Shown: positions 25,187 to 34,053 of the stretch, in pieces | How the letters are laid out: the number at the start of each line of letters is the position of its first letter | Position numbering within the stretch: position 1 is the stretch's first letter | Source: Salinispora oceanensis | GTDB lineage: Bacteria > Actinomycetota > Actinomycetes > Mycobacteriales > Micromonosporaceae | DNA: 64,000 nucleotides | Assembly (NCBI RefSeq): GCF_000383575.1 | Contig: NZ_KB911579.1 | Coordinates: 4,239,424 to 4,303,423, forward strand | Reading direction: 5' to 3' | The notes under the pieces: generated by a model | Told to the model about the DNA's origin: nothing | Seen by the model: only the letters and a program-made list of their open reading frames with translations | Databases searched by the model: none | Translations under genes and position numbers: made by a program

Positions 25187-26283
25187 CGCTGGTTAGCCCG
25201 GCTCAGGGCCTCCGCCACGCTCGGCAGGGGCGAGCCCAGGTAGCCCGCCCTGACCGCGTAGTCGATGATCCGCCGCAGGTGGTTCGGCCCGCTGGGTAGG
25301 CGCTCGTGCCTCCGGAACCCGGCCGCCGCGGTGTCGTCGAAGTGCTGCTGGCGACGGAAGTAGCTCTCGTACAGCGACATGACCCGGTGCCAGTAGGCGC
25401 GCTCGAGGTCCGACAGCATGGCAGGGTCGAAGTTGGCCGGGGCGATGTAGCGGGGAACGTGGAACGATGGGTACTCGGCGAGCACATCGGAGATGTGGCG
25501 CATCCGTACCGACGATCCCACCGCGTGCAGCGTGCGGTCGGTAGCCCGGTCGACGTCGTCGGCCACGGCGGTGATCAACGCCGCCACCTGGTCGACCGGC
25601 ACCAGGTCGACGCAGGCGTCGAAGTAGCCCGGGACCGAGCCGATCCGACCCTCGGACAGGAGCTTCAGCACGACGTACAGGTTCTTGAAGTCACGGACCA
25701 CGCCGGTGCGGGCGGCACCGACGACGACACTGGGCCGGATCACCACGGTCGGCAGGCTCTCCGCGGCGGCCCTTCGCACCAGTTGCTCGGCGGCGAGTTT
25801 GCTCTCCTCGTACGGGTTGCCGAACCGCTGCCCGACGTCGAGTTGGGACTCCAGGATCATGCCGTCCCGCTCGCCGCACACGTAGGCGGTGCTGACGTGC
25901 ACCAGCGGGGTGGAGCGCTCGCGGGCCAGCTCCAGCACGTGGGCCGTACCGGTCGTGTTGATCGCCTGGTAGACCTCCCGGGGGTGACCGAAGTCGGTGA
26001 TCGCGGCAGAGTGCACGATCAGGTCGAGCCCGTTCGCCAGGTCCGTCCAGGTGTCGTCGTCGAGGCCCAGCCGCGGAGCGGTGACGTCACCGGTGACCAG
26101 CCGTACGGTGCCCGCCCTGCCGTCCGTTGACGACGCGACGACTCGGCCGCTGTTGGCGGTCAGCACTCGGGTGTGGTGCACCAGGCCGGACACTCGGTGC
26201 CCGGCTTTCAACAGGCGGGCGCAGACTTCGGCGCCGACCAGGCCGGCCGCCCCGGTGACCAGGATCCGCTTCGGCTTGCTCAT
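25183..26283 (-). CDS. NAD(P)-dependent SDR, thioester-reductase-like
   Basis: A 366-aa extended short-chain dehydrogenase/reductase. RILVTGAAGLVGAEVCARLL holds the GxxGxxG nucleotide motif; LIVHSAAITDFGHP, VHVSTAYVCGERDG and the YEESKLAAEQLV (Y-x-x-x-K) block are all present. VHVSTAYVCG and N-x-YE-x-SK are most like the reductase domains that release acyl thioesters from carrier proteins (fatty acyl-CoA or NRPS-type reductases). Since an ACP gene immediately precedes it, it probably reduces the acyl-ACP. The ATG at 26283 has ribosome binding site GGAGGGG inside the ACP gene and overlaps its stop by 4 nt. Confidence 0.82.
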   Translation of the reverse strand: MSKPKRILVTGAAGLVGAEVCARLLKAGHRVSGLVHHTRVLTANSGRVVASSTDGRAGTVRLVTGDVTAPRLGLDDDTWTDLANGLDLIVHSAAITDFGHPREVYQAINTTGTAHVLELARERSTPLVHVSTAYVCGERDGMILESQLDVGQRFGNPYEESKLAAEQLVRRAAAESLPTVVIRPSVVVGAARTGVVRDFKNLYVVLKLLSEGRIGSVPGYFDACVDLVPVDQVAALITAVADDVDRATDRTLHAVGSSVRMRHISDVLAEYPSFHVPRYIAPANFDPAMLSDLERAYWHRVMSLYESYFRRQQHFDDTAAAGFRRHERLPSGPNHLRRIIDYAVRAGYLGSPLPSVAEALSRANQR

Positions 26284-26540
26284 GCCCCTCCTCCGGTCTC
26301 CAGTTGCCGCCGAACCAGGTTCAGGACGTCGCCGGCGGTCGTCAGGTCCGCCGACTCGTTCAGGTCGAGCGCGGGCAGCCGGAACTGCCGTTCCAGGGCC
26401 ATCGCCAGCTCGATCAGCCGGATCGAGTCGAACATCAGGTCGTCGCGCAGGTGGGTCTCCGCCCCGACGCGGGGGAGTGGGTGCGGTGCCATTGCGGCGA
26501 TGATCGCGTAACCGGTCGATTCGTTGAACGCGTTGTCCAT
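26280..26540 (-). CDS. Acyl carrier protein
   Basis: An 86-aa protein. DDLMFDSIRLIELAMALERQ carries the DS-(I/L) phosphopantetheine site; the four-helix pattern and length fit an ACP. LNESADLTTAGDVLNLVRRQ is the usual last segment. It lies between the nucleotidyltransferase and the reductase, with 4-nt overlaps on both sides, and should carry the acyl group activated by the FAAL encoded two genes earlier. Confidence 0.9.
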   Translation of the reverse strand: MDNAFNESTGYAIIAAMAPHPLPRVGAETHLRDDLMFDSIRLIELAMALERQFRLPALDLNESADLTTAGDVLNLVRRQLETGGGA

Positions 26541-28213
26541 CACGTCTCCTGTGCTGTGGCGCCGGCCCGTGCGTGCGGCTGCACACCGCCGCTGGAGAGC
26601 AGGTCCTGCGCCTCGTCGAGGGGGAGTTGCTGGTCCAGATATGCGCCGAGGCGCAGCAGGTCGTAGCCGATGTCGAGGGTGCGCTGCCAGCCGTCGGCGG
26701 AGTCGAACGACGACGGGAACGCCGCACCGCCCGAGGCCTTCCGGATATCGGTCACGTACTCGTGCAGGAGGGCGAGCAGAAGCCGGGCGTCCTCCTCGGT
26801 GGTGGCCACGGTCGCGTACAGCCGTTCGGCGAGGACCCGGATGCGCGAGTGCCCGTCGGGCAGCAGATCCAGTCGGTGCAGGAGCTCGGGATCCGGCGGC
26901 AACGGATTCACCCCGTGCGCGCTGAGCAGGGCACGCAGCCCGCCGTTGACCGCGCGCACCGTGGTCAGTGCGGCGACCCTCCACTGTTTGCGGTCGAGTG
27001 CGCCCCGCAGGTCCTCCAGAGCGTTCTCGATCATGAAGTTGCCCCACATCAGCGCCATCGCGGCGGCGGCGAAGCGCGGCGCCGGCAGCGGTAGCAACGC
27101 GATCGCACGGGAATGCGGTGGCTCGGCGCCGGCGATACCCAGGATCGGGCTGCTGGTCGTCGGGGCGGGGGTGATGGGACCGAGCGGTGCGGCCATCGGA
27201 ATCCGTGGTGCGATCGGAGCACCCTGCCAGGTGATCCGGATCAGGCCGTAACGGAGGTAGGCGGCGATCAGCTCACCCGGGTCGGCGACGCCCGTCCGCT
27301 CGGCGTCGGCCATCAGCGCCGCGAGTGGTCGTCCCCAGACGATGCGTCGCCACACCCGCGTGGCGGCCGCACCGAGCACGAAGACGTCACGTCGGCCACG
27401 TACCAGATGCACCTGGTCGTCGATCTGCCAGGTGGTCACTGCCGGCACCCGGGCAACGACCAGCCGTTGCGGCTCTTCGGCGCAGCCCGGCACGCCGAGG
27501 TCCGCGACCAGGCGTATGCAGTCGCGCGTGTGCTCGATCTCCCCGCCGGCGCCGGGCTCCGCGTTGATGGTCCGCCAGTAGCGTTCCACCAGCTGATCCC
27601 CGACGAGCCGGTCGAGCTGCAGCGAGAGCCACTTCGGCTCGATGTACGTCTCACCGTGACGTGCCAGGTAGCTCTTGGCGGCCTGCTGAAGTCCCGCCCG
27701 TGCCCACACCGCGGCCGACTCCACCTGGTCCAGGGCGAGCAGCGCGATCGAGTGTCGGATGGACTGCCGTGCGTGTTCCGCCCACCAGGTGGCCATGACG
27801 ACGGCGAAGTCGTCGTGCGCGAGGTGGGCACGGATCTTCTTGACCAGGTCCGGGCGGTACACGACATGCGCCCGGAGCAGCCGCTGGCACCGGTTGAGCA
27901 GGTGTTCATCCAGTGTGGCGACCCGGCGCGCGGTGCGTCCGACGTACCTGTTGACCTCCTGGAGGTGGTCCACGAGCTGGCCGATGGACCGGGTGCGGAT
28001 CTCCACCCGACGTCCCGCGATGAAGAAGATCGTGGGCATCGTCGGCAGGTCGGCCTCCTGATCGGCGATCAGCAGGAAATCGATGTCGGAGCGAGAGTTG
28101 CCGAAACCCTCGGCGATGGAGCCTTCCAGGACCAGCGCGACACTCCTGGGGTGACCGATACGCTCCAGCGTCTCGGCCGCGAGTGAGTTGATTTCGGCCT
28201 CGTCGAGGATCAT
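26540..28213 (-). CDS. Nucleotidyltransferase-domain protein of unknown role
   Basis: A 557-aa protein from ATG 28213. The N-terminal domain has ALVLEGSIAEGFGNSRSDID with FLL, the GS...G-x-S-DxD signature of pol-beta-type nucleotidyltransferases. A helical segment like the HEPN or substrate-binding part (RQSIRHSIALLALDQVESAA) follows. A middle beta-rich portion (VHLVRGRRDVFVLGAAATRV) and a Pro-rich linker around residues 370-395 lead to a helical C-terminal region. I know no named family with this arrangement. It could nucleotidylate the ACP-bound product or a head group. Confidence 0.7.
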   Translation of the reverse strand: MILDEAEINSLAAETLERIGHPRSVALVLEGSIAEGFGNSRSDIDFLLIADQEADLPTMPTIFFIAGRRVEIRTRSIGQLVDHLQEVNRYVGRTARRVATLDEHLLNRCQRLLRAHVVYRPDLVKKIRAHLAHDDFAVVMATWWAEHARQSIRHSIALLALDQVESAAVWARAGLQQAAKSYLARHGETYIEPKWLSLQLDRLVGDQLVERYWRTINAEPGAGGEIEHTRDCIRLVADLGVPGCAEEPQRLVVARVPAVTTWQIDDQVHLVRGRRDVFVLGAAATRVWRRIVWGRPLAALMADAERTGVADPGELIAAYLRYGLIRITWQGAPIAPRIPMAAPLGPITPAPTTSSPILGIAGAEPPHSRAIALLPLPAPRFAAAAMALMWGNFMIENALEDLRGALDRKQWRVAALTTVRAVNGGLRALLSAHGVNPLPPDPELLHRLDLLPDGHSRIRVLAERLYATVATTEEDARLLLALLHEYVTDIRKASGGAAFPSSFDSADGWQRTLDIGYDLLRLGAYLDQQLPLDEAQDLLSSGGVQPHARAGATAQET

Positions 28214-29895
28214 GCCGGGACCTCCGGCTCGACGAGCGACGCTTTCAGGGTTCCCTCCTGTAGGCGCTGCCACATTCCACGACGGCGGGGCTTACCGCTG
28301 GTGGTGCGCTGGATCAGGCCACGGGTACCGACCGCGAACCGGATTCGCGGCTCGGCGCCCAGTCGGGAGCGCAGGGTGCGGTAGGCGCTCTCCTCCCAGC
28401 CGCGACGCCCGCCCTCGACGAGCAGCAGAACGCCGGCACGCTCGGCTTCCGGAGCGCTGATCACCACGCAGCGACTCGGGGACAGGCCGGTCGCCGCAAC
28501 GACCGCCGCCTCGAGGTCCTCGACGTAGACGGTGCGCCCCCGGACCTTGAGGCTGTCGCCCATCCGGCCAAGTACGAACAGTTGGCCGGCGTGGAGGAAG
28601 CCGGCGTCGCCGGTGCGCAGGCCGTCCGGGGTGAAGCAGGTGCCGCCGGAGCCGGCGTCGTTGGTGTAGCCCGCGGTGACCGTCTCCCCGCTGACCCTGA
28701 TCTCGCCGAGATGGCCCGGCGGCAATTCGACGCCATCCTGGTCGACGATGCTGATCCGGGTGCCGAGGCGCGGTCCGCCGCAGCCGGTGAGCCAACCGTT
28801 GCGGGTCGGCACCGGCTCCGCACCGAGGTGGAACTGCCGGGTCAGCTCGACCCGCTGGCCGAAACGCAGCGTGTCCGGCCTCACCTGCACCACCAGCGGC
28901 GGGACACCGTGGTCCGTGCCGGTCACCCCGAGCGTCGTTTCCGCCATCCCGTACGCAGGGGTGAGCGTGCCGCGGTGGAAGCCCGCGGCGGCGGTAGCCT
29001 CCACGAACCTGTCGAGCACCGCGGGGTTGATGGTCTGCGCGCCGACGAATGCGGTTCGCCAGCCGGAGAGGTCCCAGCTGGCGATGCGTTCGGCGGAGAT
29101 CCGCTCCACCGCGTACTCGTATGCGAACGGCGGCGCGGCCGTGATCGTGGCCCGGGTCATGCACTCCAACCATCTGCCCGGGTCGCGTAAGAACTGCGCG
29201 GGCTGCATCAGCCACAGGTCGGCCTGATTACAGACGGCGGCGAGTAGGGTGCCGACGAGGCCCATGTCGTGATAGAGCGGCAGCCAGGAGGCCACCGAGT
29301 CGTCCTCGCTCCAGTCGCTCCATGCCCGGGTGCAGGAGACGTTGATGGCGAGGTTCTGCCAGGTGACCGGCACGCCGCGCGGGACGCCGGTGGAGCCGGA
29401 GGTGAACTGGAGGATCGCCAGGTCGTCGGGGCCCGCTTTGGGAACCTCGACCGGTTCCTCGGCCTCCCGGTGCAGGAAAGCGCGGCCGGGCAGGTCCGCC
29501 GCGGCCAGCGCCTGCTCGGCGATGTCCTGATAGCGCTCGGTGGTAATCATCAGTACCGGTTGCGCCTGACGCAGAATGCTTGAGACGAGCTCGACGTACT
29601 CGGTGCTACTGGTGAGGCTGGGTGGGGTGATCATGCAGGGGGTGAGGCCCGCGGCCCAGGCCCCGAAGTACGCGCAGAGCGTCGGGTAGCTCGTCGGCAT
29701 GAGCAGGCAGACCACCTCCCCGGGCTGGGCGCCGGCAGCGGTCATCGCCGCCGCGCTGCGTCGTGCCGCGAGAGACAGGTCCGCGTACGAGTGGTAGTCC
29801 CAATCGCCCCCGTCGCCGAGGAACCGGATGCCCCGGTCGGTCCGGGGATCGACCAGCCAGTTGCGCACATCGCTGAAATCCAGGGTGGTGGTCAC
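28210..29895 (-). CDS. Fatty acyl-AMP ligase (FAAL)
   Basis: A 561-aa adenylate-forming enzyme. A3 motif LQFTSGSTGVPRGVPVTWQN, then SWLPLYHDMGLVGTLLAAVC, AYGMAETTLGVTG (A5) and RTGDAGFLHAGQLFVLGRMG (A7-A8). The LPLYHDMGL box and GLIQRTTSGKPRR (A10 Lys) are hallmarks of fatty acyl-AMP ligases and their close relatives. It should activate a fatty acid and load it on the ACP encoded two genes downstream. GTG 29895 overlaps the upstream stop by 4 nt. Confidence 0.9.
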   Translation of the reverse strand: MTTTLDFSDVRNWLVDPRTDRGIRFLGDGGDWDYHSYADLSLAARRSAAAMTAAGAQPGEVVCLLMPTSYPTLCAYFGAWAAGLTPCMITPPSLTSSTEYVELVSSILRQAQPVLMITTERYQDIAEQALAAADLPGRAFLHREAEEPVEVPKAGPDDLAILQFTSGSTGVPRGVPVTWQNLAINVSCTRAWSDWSEDDSVASWLPLYHDMGLVGTLLAAVCNQADLWLMQPAQFLRDPGRWLECMTRATITAAPPFAYEYAVERISAERIASWDLSGWRTAFVGAQTINPAVLDRFVEATAAAGFHRGTLTPAYGMAETTLGVTGTDHGVPPLVVQVRPDTLRFGQRVELTRQFHLGAEPVPTRNGWLTGCGGPRLGTRISIVDQDGVELPPGHLGEIRVSGETVTAGYTNDAGSGGTCFTPDGLRTGDAGFLHAGQLFVLGRMGDSLKVRGRTVYVEDLEAAVVAATGLSPSRCVVISAPEAERAGVLLLVEGGRRGWEESAYRTLRSRLGAEPRIRFAVGTRGLIQRTTSGKPRRRGMWQRLQEGTLKASLVEPEVPA

Positions 29896-32549
29896 GCGGA
29901 CGTCCCATCCGTGTCGTCGAGGATCGTGATCGTGCCGGTCCCGCCGTCCATCCGGACGGTCATGCCGGTCTCCAGTTCCTGGGTGGCGCCCTTGGCCTTG
30001 ACGATCGTCGGCACGCCCAACTCGCGCGCCACGATCGCGACGTGGGTCAGCGGGCTTCCCCGCTCGATGATCAGTCCGGTCGCTGACGGTAGTGCGGCGA
30101 CCCAGCCCGGGTCGGTGCTGTAGGCCACGATGATGCCGCCGTTGACGTCCTGAGGTCGCGTCGTGACGACGACCCGCCCGGTCGTGACGCCCGGGGACGA
30201 TGGTGTCCCGCGCAGTTCACCGACGCCGGTGCGGGTGGCCCGGCCGACGCTCCAACCGGCGGCCTCGAGATTGCCCTCCCAGTAGGGCGCGCCGTAGGTC
30301 CGGAAGCGCGGCGGCGCGGACATCGTTGCCTGTCGTTCCTGCGTGCGCCGACGCGCCGCCACGATGTCGCGTAGCTCGTCGTGAGCGATCTTGCCCTCGT
30401 ATGCCCCGGCAAGCTCGTCGAGGCGCAGCAGGAACACATCCTCGAACCGCTCGATCGCCCCGACCTGCTGCAGGTGCCGGCCGAGTGCGCGAAGCATCCG
30501 CTTGGCCGAGCCGAACGCCTTCGTCCGGCAGAACCGCAGCCGCTCGCGCGCCGCGAGTGACCGTGACACCTTGCGGCGGGTCAGTTCGTAGAGCCAGCGT
30601 CGTGGCCCCCGCAGGTGCTGGTCGAGATATTCCTGCGCGCTGTCGCCGCTCGCTGTCTCCGGCGGAGCCTGTAGCGCGTCGCGCAGCATCAGATACAGAC
30701 TCGACGGATCCTCGTGTAGATCCGGCACCTCCAGCTTGAGCTCGTCGGGGCTGCGGTAGCCGTGCGCCTGCACGTAGGCGTCGACGGCCGCGAGCAGGGT
30801 GGTGTGCCCGGCAGCCGCGAGCGCGTCGGGTATCGCCGCCGGATCGGTCTCCGTCACCAGGCGGCGCAGCTCGTCGTCGGCCTTGACGGTGGCCGCCAGC
30901 GCGGCCAACTCACGGGCCGGCTCGGCGGACTCCACGTCGGCGCCGGGCCGAGCGGCGGCCCACGTCAGCCACTCGGGGGCGTGCGGCAGCCACCGCCGAC
31001 CGAGCATCGTGAGGATGCCCATCGACAGCAGAATCGTGGAGTCGAGCATCTGCATCGGACCCCACCGCCTGTTCAGGCTGCGGATCAGGTCCTGGAACGC
31101 CCGGTGCACCTCGTCGGCGGGCATCGCGGCGTAGTCGCGCTTGTCGAAGATCGCGTACTGCTCGTAGAAGTACGCGACGAACCGCTCGACGTCTCGGTCC
31201 ATGCGCAGGTACTTCCAGAAGAAGACCGTGCAGGTGACCACTCGTGCGCGTCGGCGTTGCCAGGCCGAGTCGAACTCGTACGGGTACAGCCCGTCGGCGA
31301 TCTCGTCCGGCAGCGCCTCGTCCACGCCCATGGCGACCTCGAGCAACTTGCGGTTGACATCGTAGAAGGGCGCGATCCGCTGTAGGCGGTACCAGTTGAC
31401 GAGGTTGTAGTAGACGCGGCCGTGGAAGCTGCCGAGTAACGCGGGTAACCACTCCTGCATCTGCGCGAGCTGCTTCTCGGGCACGCGTAGGGATCGCGCG
31501 TAGCTCTCGTACACCGCGCCATAGACCTTCGAGGCGAACGTGAAGGTCAGCGGGGACGTGATTCCCCGGAAACTCTCCACGATGTTCGAATTGTCCCAGA
31601 TCCGTAGCTCACCCCCGGGCCTGTTCGTGGTCGGCACGGTGGTGATCGGTCGGCTCTGCAGGATCCACAGCTGGCCGTCCGCGACCGCCCACTCGATGTC
31701 CTGCGGTGCGCCGAAGGCGTCGCTGATGGCGCGTCCGGCCTCCCACAACGTGCCAAGGTCGACCCGGTCGAGCGACAGCTCCGCACGGTCGGCGTCCGGA
31801 ACCTCGATGGCTTCGACGCCACCGCCGGGCGCGGACTCGTAGCGCTCAGACTTGTCGCCGAGCTCGGTCTCCAGAACCACACCGGTGGCCGTCTCGAGAG
31901 TCACGGTGTCCGCATCCACCGCGCCGGAGACGATGCCCTCGCCGAGACCGTAGACAGCACTGACCACGTACCGGTCGCCGCCGCCGGTCGCCGGATCGGC
32001 GGTGAACAGCACGCCGCTAACGTCCGCGTGCACCATCTGTTGGATGAGTACGCCCATGCCGGTGGTGTGCAGTGACAGGCCGTTGCGCAGCCGGTAGGTC
32101 AGCGAGCGTGCGGAGAAGGCCGACGCCCAGCAGTCCTTCACCCGGTCCAGGACCTCGTCGGCCTCGCTGACGTTGAGGAAGGTGTCGAACTGGCCGGCGA
32201 AGGAGTACGTGTCGCCGTCCTCCTCCAGGCCCGACGAGCGCACCGCGACACTGCCGCCGCCGGCGGCCTGGTAGGCCGCCTGGATCGGGCCGGTGAGGTG
32301 GTCCGGGATCACGGTCGCCCGCATCCGTCGGGTGATCTCGGCTGCGACGCGCTCCGGTTCGTCGCCACCCTGGGTCAGCAATACGTCGATGCCCTCGACA
32401 TGTCCCAGGAAGGCGGTGAAGATATCGCTGGAAACCACGCTCCAGCGCGGAACATGAACGTCAAGGCTCCTCATCGCCGCCAGTTTGGAGGCCTTCGCCC
32501 CCATGGCTCGCCATTCCGCAACGTCTGTTTCACTGGCGACAGTTGACAC
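29892..32549 (-). CDS. PEP synthase/rifampin phosphotransferase-like enzyme
   Basis: An 885-aa protein from GTG 32549, preceded by GAGGAGG with a 4-nt gap; ATGs further upstream lack such a site. N-terminal ATP-grasp (PPDK_N): GAKASKLAAM, VAVRSSGLEEDGDTYSFAGQ, VLIQQMVHADVSGVLFTADP, DIEWAVADGQLWILQSRPIT. A helical central part of about 400 residues (RIAPFYDVNRKLLEVAMGV etc.) is followed by a C-terminal swivelling domain with ERGSPLTHVAIVARELGVPT, where His is the phosphocarrier. The order (ATP-grasp, substrate domain, His domain) and length equal rifampin phosphotransferase rather than PEP synthase, which has a PEP-binding barrel at the end. It probably phosphorylates an intermediate of this pathway, using ATP beta-phosphate. 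First gene of the operon. Confidence 0.85.
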   Translation of the reverse strand: MSTVASETDVAEWRAMGAKASKLAAMRSLDVHVPRWSVVSSDIFTAFLGHVEGIDVLLTQGGDEPERVAAEITRRMRATVIPDHLTGPIQAAYQAAGGGSVAVRSSGLEEDGDTYSFAGQFDTFLNVSEADEVLDRVKDCWASAFSARSLTYRLRNGLSLHTTGMGVLIQQMVHADVSGVLFTADPATGGGDRYVVSAVYGLGEGIVSGAVDADTVTLETATGVVLETELGDKSERYESAPGGGVEAIEVPDADRAELSLDRVDLGTLWEAGRAISDAFGAPQDIEWAVADGQLWILQSRPITTVPTTNRPGGELRIWDNSNIVESFRGITSPLTFTFASKVYGAVYESYARSLRVPEKQLAQMQEWLPALLGSFHGRVYYNLVNWYRLQRIAPFYDVNRKLLEVAMGVDEALPDEIADGLYPYEFDSAWQRRRARVVTCTVFFWKYLRMDRDVERFVAYFYEQYAIFDKRDYAAMPADEVHRAFQDLIRSLNRRWGPMQMLDSTILLSMGILTMLGRRWLPHAPEWLTWAAARPGADVESAEPARELAALAATVKADDELRRLVTETDPAAIPDALAAAGHTTLLAAVDAYVQAHGYRSPDELKLEVPDLHEDPSSLYLMLRDALQAPPETASGDSAQEYLDQHLRGPRRWLYELTRRKVSRSLAARERLRFCRTKAFGSAKRMLRALGRHLQQVGAIERFEDVFLLRLDELAGAYEGKIAHDELRDIVAARRRTQERQATMSAPPRFRTYGAPYWEGNLEAAGWSVGRATRTGVGELRGTPSSPGVTTGRVVVTTRPQDVNGGIIVAYSTDPGWVAALPSATGLIIERGSPLTHVAIVARELGVPTIVKAKGATQELETGMTVRMDGGTGTITILDDTDGTSA

Positions 32550-34053
32550 CCTTCCTCCTCGGATAGCGTGTTTGATCGGCATGCGATGTCCCCGTGGGTG
32601 CTGCATCTACGGCAGCCTTTGCGACACCCTCCCGTACGAAGGCAGCAGTCAAGCGGCTCGCGGTCGAGAGGCGAGCACATGAATTCGTGGCACGGATTCG
32701 CTTCCTGTCCCGCGGGAACTCGGTCCGCGGGCCGGTCAGTGTGCTGGATCGGCTGGATCAGTGCGCGTCGCCGGTGGTTATTCGGCTGATTCAACTCGGA
32801 ATCTTGAGCTTGGCAACAGGCGTTGCCGGACCTATCTGTTGATCGTCTCTGGCTTTATCTGGCTACGCATGGGGATGCACCGGGCTTCCGCGGGTTCCTG
32901 ATTCACGTGGTGGAAAGCCGGACCTGGACGGAGGGGCGGGTGTGCACGTTGATTTCAAGGATTGTTCGTCACTCTTGCCGGACTCGACAGGAAGGCGGGG
33001 TGTGGGCGACGCGGCGGGCCCTCCCGGTGTCGCCCTCGGCGGCACGTGCCTGGCAGGAGCAAGGTTTGGTGCCAGCTGTGGCTGCCTGCTGTGCCCCGCA
33101 GGCGTACCACTGTGGCGTGTGTCATCGAGGCGGCGAGATTTCCGCACAGGTCAGCTCACATATTGCTTCCTTTGGTTTTTGTCCAGTTCGGGAGTGGCCG
33201 GGATTGATTTCCCATGCCGCCCAGGTGTCGAGCATTGATGGCACGACTGATTGTGGACTCCGCCATTCGATGTTCAACTCCTTGTGGCTTGAATCACATT
33301 ATACGGCGGCTTGATGTGTGCTGATCTCGCGTCGAGTGCGGTGCCGGCAATGGTGCTTCCGATGAATCAATATTACAGCGAACCCGCTCTGGTTTCTAAT
33401 CGCTGCTAGATGCTGACGGAGTGCTCTCAGTTCGCTCTAACATTGCAGAAACGGCAGCTTAACAAAGCTTCACTCTCTGTGACCTTGTGGAAGGTTAACG
33501 GGGATAGAGGGTGGTGGCCTGACACGAACGGTAACTATTTGAAGTCGGGTGACCTGTGTCACCGTGGCGTCGCGGTCACTCGTGTGGGTCTGGGTAACCG
33601 GGCCTCTTCGCAGGAAATATGATTTGCGTTTCCGGATTACCGCAGCACCGGTAACTGATCGCGGGGTGTCGCAGTCCTTTCCTCCCTTCATCAATAAGCG
33701 AACTTGGTCGATGGATTTGCCCCGACAAGCTCGGCGGACGTCCCGGGAACGACGCCCGGGTGCCCCACCGCCACCAGCACCGCACGTGCCGGACCTTTCA
33801 GGTTCTGGCTTGACAGTGGCTGGCTACCGACGTTGCCCAGGGCAGGTGGCGCATATGTGCGTGCGTACCTACCTTGCCGAGTCAACGTGGGCACGGGCTG
33901 GCGCGTTCCGCCGTCTACCCAGGGTTGCTGCACTACGGCGTCGGTGCGGTGCAAGCGCGAGGTGGTGTGGCGCTGCGGTGATCTCGACCTGTCACGGTCG
34001 GCTGTTGCTCAACTACGGTGGATGCGGCGGGGTAGGTGGTGTGGGGAGGCGGG
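32550..34053. other. 1.5-kb region without convincing genes, lower in GC than its flanks
   Basis: Short frames on both strands show no conserved motif. The region contains the promoters of the divergent operon (upstream of 32549) and of the nSTAND gene. A TTGACT occurs on the minus strand near 32670. AACC-CGCTCT-GGTT at 33381-33394 is a small inverted repeat in AT-richer sequence, and GGTAAC occurs several times between 33530 and 33655. The base composition suggests foreign or non-coding DNA. Confidence 0.4.

Noticed and set aside
32823..33314. 163-aa plus-strand frame
   Set aside because: No ribosome binding site, irregular composition with many Cys and Ser, and no motif; the region looks non-coding.
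33371..33400. Gamma-butyrolactone receptor operator (ARE)
   Set aside because: AACC-N6-GGTT is present, but the rest of the consensus is not; too weak to annotate despite the AfsA-like gene.
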